Assembly (NCBI GenBank): GCA_937894825.1
Contig: CALCQT010000149.1
Coordinates: forward strand, 1-5,993
Length of the DNA: 5,993 nucleotides
Direction: 5' to 3'
DNA from: an uncultured Anaerolineaceae bacterium
GTDB taxonomy: Bacteria > Chloroflexota > Anaerolineae > Anaerolineales > Anaerolineaceae
Within the stretch, counting starts at the first letter, position 1, and each line of letters starts with the position of its first letter. The position numbers were made by a program, and so were the translations under genes. Below are positions 3,304 through 5,993 of the stretch, piece by piece. The notes below the pieces were generated by a model. It searched no databases and was not told the origin of the DNA. It was given only the letters and a program-made list of their open reading frames with translations.

Positions 3304-5993
3304 TTATTCCTTGCCAATCAGCACAGCGCGCACCATACGCCGGAAGGTATACTTATCCTGCTGCGGGTTGTAATCCTCGCAGGTCACCAGCGTCACCCAA
3401 TCCTGATTCTCATGTTTGAGCAATTTCTTCAGGTCTTTCGCACCGATAATATCATTGCTGCGAATCTCGTAGGTGTACATAGAACCATATGCCGTAATCG
3501 TAAAGGTATCGCCATAGCGCAGCGACTTCAGCGCCGCGAACGGGCCCGGCTGATCCGAAGCGTCCCAGACATGTGCCGTCAACACCGTGTTCCCCTGCCA
3601 GGTCGGGAAAGCCGATCCGGCCAGCCAACCAGCCTGGTCATCCAGCCAGGTCAAATCCCAGCCGGTCTCGCTTTCCGGCACACCCACAATCGGCACTTCC
3701 AACTGCATGGCCGGAATGCGCAGCGTCAGTCCGGTGCTGGCATACAGCTTCGCAGCCGTCTGTTCCGGCAGCGCCGTCACCCGCCCGACCGAGAAGCCGG
3801 TGCGCGGAATTTCCTTGCCGGGTACCGGCGGATCATAATGCTCGTCGTCTTCCGGCGGATTCCAATCCGCGCGGGAGTTGACAAATTCGCACAGCGTCAC
3901 GCCCTGGTACATCTCGCCTTCGGTCAGATGCGGCTGGATCAGCACCCGCTCTTCTTTGATATCCACTTTGTAGGTCGTCCGCTCTTTCCATTCCGGCACA
4001 ATCTCCCGGCACTGAATATCCGCCAGTTTCCAGCCGCCCGGAACAATCTCTGAGACAACCCAGGATTGGGTATCCGGCGCCAGTCTGCCATGGTCGGTTG
4101 CGTCCACCTGGACCACATTCAACTGGCCGGGCTTCAGCTTCTTCGCGTTCAGGCCGCGCAGCGAACTGAGGAATTCGAATTCACCGAATTCATCGTACGG
4201 GTTGACAACGGACTTCAGGATTCCGATGGACCCCGGCACTGTGTTATGGAAGGTACAGGTCACCATTTCACCATTTTCAAGCGCGATCGCGCCGGGAGCC
4301 TGCTCCTTGTCCGGGATATTGCTCTCACAGACCGCGTACAGCAAATAGGAGCCGTTCAACACCGCAGCCGCTTCGTCTTCCGTCACGCTGTAAGCGCCTG
4401 GGAGCAGCGGCTGACGGTTCGGCTCGTCCTCGTCTGTCAGTTCAAATGAGACATAGCCGTCCCCGGTTGTCACGAAATTGAATGGGGAAGCAAGATTGAG
4501 CTTCGCCGGCCAGGTCACTTTGTCGGTGACAATGGCGCCCAACGTGTTCGTGCTGTTCCGGAACACACAGCGCACCGCCTGTCCCGGTTCGACCGGTACA
4601 TCGGCGTAGTTTTCGCCCTTCTCAATTTCCAGCGGTTTGGTTTCTTCACCGACGATCTGATAACAGGACAGATCCGCCAATTCCCAGCCTGCCGGAATAT
4701 CCTTCTCTGTTATGCGGTAGGTTCCGGGTTCGATTTCGGGGAAAGCTTTCAGGCTGTCCAGCTTGTTGCCCGGATCCGTCCCTTCCTTGCCGTCATCGTC
4801 CAGCTCGAATTCCTGTGGCCATTTCGTCGCCTGCGGTCCATTTTCCGCTTCCTGTGCCTGCATCAGTGCGGGCTCAGGTTCAGGTGCCGGTTCCTGGAAA
4901 GCATTCAGCAGATTCAACTCGAATTTGAAAGGTGCTTCCGTCTTCGGGGTGGCGATTTTTTGGATCGTCAGCCCGACTTTCTTCAGATTATAGACGGTCA
5001 GGCCGTCTTCACTGATCAGTTTAACATAGCCGTCCGGCACCGGGTTTTCATCAACTGTGTATTCATAGGCGACGCCATCATCACCCGCGGCCGGCAGGTT
5101 CTCCCAGACATGGGTCCATGGACCAAATGAACTGGCGGCGTCGACTGCGACCGGTGCCCCGTCCGCAATTGGGGCGACCGTGCTGCCGGCGGGTCTTCGC
5201 ATCAGTTGCAGATTGACCGTGGCCCGTGTTGCTGTGTCCTCCAGCCCGTCCAACCATACTTTTTTGGCGCTGATATCGACCTGTTTCAGGTTGGTGAAAA
5301 CACAGGTCACGGTTTCGTCCGGGTCCAGGTTCACCATAACCGAGCGATCCTCAAGGTCCGGCTCGCTGGGCATCGGATTTTCAGGGGTTTCCACTGTGTC
5401 TGAGCAGGTGATACCGGTCAGGACCCAATCTTCTGCGGTTACCAGTTCCTGGATTTGATAAGTTCCGGGGGTAAGATTTGAAAGTACGATCTTCCCGCCG
5501 TCGGTGAGTGTGTTATTGGCCCCGGTTATTCCATCTCCGGAGAAGGTAAATTTGGTTCTTTGATCTTCCGGCAGTGATGACTCATCCGGCAGGGTCTGCT
5601 TTTCGATAACGATAGAGCCCTGTTTGGTGTTCGTAATCTCACAGCTCAGTGATTCATCCGTCGATACAATTTCGCACGCTTCGGATGCCTCATACCCCGT
5701 CGGCACACCTGTCTCCGTCACCGTGTATGTCACCGCTTCCAGCGCTCCGCTCGCCGCATTCACCACATACTTCGGCAGGTCGTCGAAGCTCCCGCTCAAA
5801 ACAGGATAGGTCAGGGTCAGCGTATCCGGATCGATCGTCAGACCTTTGTCGTTCGTCAGCGTGAACGTCACCACCGTTCCGTCCGCGGGAGTCCCCACCC
5901 ACGCCTTCGTCACCGGGATGTCCACCGTTTCATTATTCGTGTTCGTAATCTCACAGCTCAGTGATTCATCCGTCGATACAATTTCGCACGCTT
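3304..5993 (-). CDS. Multi-domain CnaB-type surface protein with IPRTG motif and C-terminal sortase domain, 5'-partial
   Basis: The frame is open from the right edge to TAA at 3306-3304 (895 codons seen). Residue 1 below is the GTG at 5925, which is internal and not the real start. Repeated Ig-like modules: CnaB 1-102; prealbumin-fold 103-215 (GSIVIEKQTLP...CVFTN); CnaB 216-316 (KKVW); 317-458 with a Pro/Glu-rich insert (345-353); 459-562; 563-684. Then a charged Pro-rich linker (685-705), IPRTG at 706-710 and a sortase domain to 873. The sortase has His785 (TAHVWD), Cys849 (TLVTC) and Arg863 (RRMVRA), the full catalytic triad. Every module has a Lys-Glu-Asn set suited to isopeptide cross-links. 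Likely an exported, wall-associated stalk or adhesin; the signal peptide would lie outside the window. There is no transmembrane helix after IPRTG, which is unlike ordinary LPXTG proteins. The sortase target, in cis or in trans, is unknown. Confidence 0.9.
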   Translation of the reverse strand, partial: ACEIVSTDESLSCEITNTNNETVDIPVTKAWVGTPADGTVVTFTLTNDKGLTIDPDTLTLTYPVLSGSFDDLPKYVVNAASGALEAVTYTVTETGVPTGYEASEACEIVSTDESLSCEITNTKQGSIVIEKQTLPDESSLPEDQRTKFTFSGDGITGANNTLTDGGKIVLSNLTPGTYQIQELVTAEDWVLTGITCSDTVETPENPMPSEPDLEDRSVMVNLDPDETVTCVFTNLKQVDISAKKVWLDGLEDTATRATVNLQLMRRPAGSTVAPIADGAPVAVDAASSFGPWTHVWENLPAAGDDGVAYEYTVDENPVPDGYVKLISEDGLTVYNLKKVGLTIQKIATPKTEAPFKFELNLLNAFQEPAPEPEPALMQAQEAENGPQATKWPQEFELDDDGKEGTDPGNKLDSLKAFPEIEPGTYRITEKDIPAGWELADLSCYQIVGEETKPLEIEKGENYADVPVEPGQAVRCVFRNSTNTLGAIVTDKVTWPAKLNLASPFNFVTTGDGYVSFELTDEDEPNRQPLLPGAYSVTEDEAAAVLNGSYLLYAVCESNIPDKEQAPGAIALENGEMVTCTFHNTVPGSIGILKSVVNPYDEFGEFEFLSSLRGLNAKKLKPGQLNVVQVDATDHGRLAPDTQSWVVSEIVPGGWKLADIQCREIVPEWKERTTYKVDIKEERVLIQPHLTEGEMYQGVTLCEFVNSRADWNPPEDDEHYDPPVPGKEIPRTGFSVGRVTALPEQTAAKLYASTGLTLRIPAMQLEVPIVGVPESETGWDLTWLDDQAGWLAGSAFPTWQGNTVLTAHVWDASDQPGPFAALKSLRYGDTFTITAYGSMYTYEIRSNDIIGAKDLKKLLKHENQDWVTLVTCEDYNPQQDKYTFRRMVRAVLIGKE
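5627..5681. repeat. 55-bp exact direct repeat, copy 1
   Basis: Identical over all 55 bases to 5939-5993, with a period of 312 bp (104 codons). It encodes the end of a CnaB domain (ACEIVSTDESLSCEITNT). Identity at the DNA level, including third codon positions, shows a recent in-frame domain duplication or gene conversion. Confidence 0.95.
5939..5993. repeat. 55-bp exact direct repeat, copy 2 (continues past the edge)
   Basis: Second copy of 5627-5681. Identity is still unbroken at the window edge, so the true repeat is longer. On the C-terminal side the copies diverge right away (TNTNNET here, TNTKQGS in copy 1), marking one repeat boundary. Confidence 0.95.

Noticed and set aside
3126..3419. 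Plus-strand open frames at 3126-3419 and 3152-3373
   Set aside because: They run antisense over the DUF4160 remnant and the sortase end. The minus strand carries the family motifs.
3412..4449. Plus-strand open frames at 3412-4053 and 4066-4449
   Set aside because: Antisense shadows of the sortase and CnaB modules. No ribosome binding site or recognisable domain.
5923..5925. GTG at 5925 as the start of the CnaB-sortase gene
   Set aside because: The frame stays open upstream to the window edge and encodes the end of another CnaB repeat, so this codon is an internal Val.
1..5993. CRISPR arrays, tRNA or rRNA genes, transposases
   Set aside because: None seen: no regularly spaced short repeats, no cloverleaf or rRNA sequence, and no transposase motif on either strand.

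Overview
All genes in this window are read from the minus strand, so transcription runs from position 5993 down to 1. The sequence suggests a Chloroflexota bacterium, most likely Anaerolineae-like. This rests on remembered resemblance: the CnaB-repeat protein with a C-terminal sortase, the [12 protein letters not shown] style of the gyrase active site, the DUF4160/DUF2442 pair, and a GTAGGGGC-type palindromic intergenic repeat. It could not be tested by search, and the phylum call is moderate at best.

Layout in transcription order. (1) 5993-3304: the 3' portion of a very large surface-protein gene. At least six immunoglobulin-like CnaB/prealbumin-fold domains are followed by an IPRTG motif resembling a sortase sorting signal and then, with no membrane anchor between, a complete sortase catalytic domain (His, TLVTC Cys and Arg all present). 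The 5' end lies outside the window, and a 55-bp exact direct repeat shows recent domain duplication. (2) 3295-3259: a perfect 37-bp palindrome just after the stop codon. (3) 3277-2581: a decayed three-gene array. It holds a DUF4160 gene broken by a frameshift and an amber codon, then an intact DUF2442 gene, then an orphan C-terminal half of a RelB/DinJ antitoxin. Both junctions have a single base between stop and start. (4) 2580-2184: intergenic DNA with a rho-independent terminator, a palindromic repeat, a small inverted repeat, an extended -10 promoter and a leader hairpin. (5) 2183-1: DNA gyrase/topoisomerase IV subunit A, running off the left edge, with an intact active site but no canonical GyrA box.

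The regions are functionally unrelated: a housekeeping topoisomerase with its own promoter, a remnant toxin-antitoxin-like island, and a cell-surface polymer or adhesin gene. The most unusual parts are the sortase fused to its own apparent sorting motif and the DUF4160-DUF2442-RelB remnant bounded by the palindrome.
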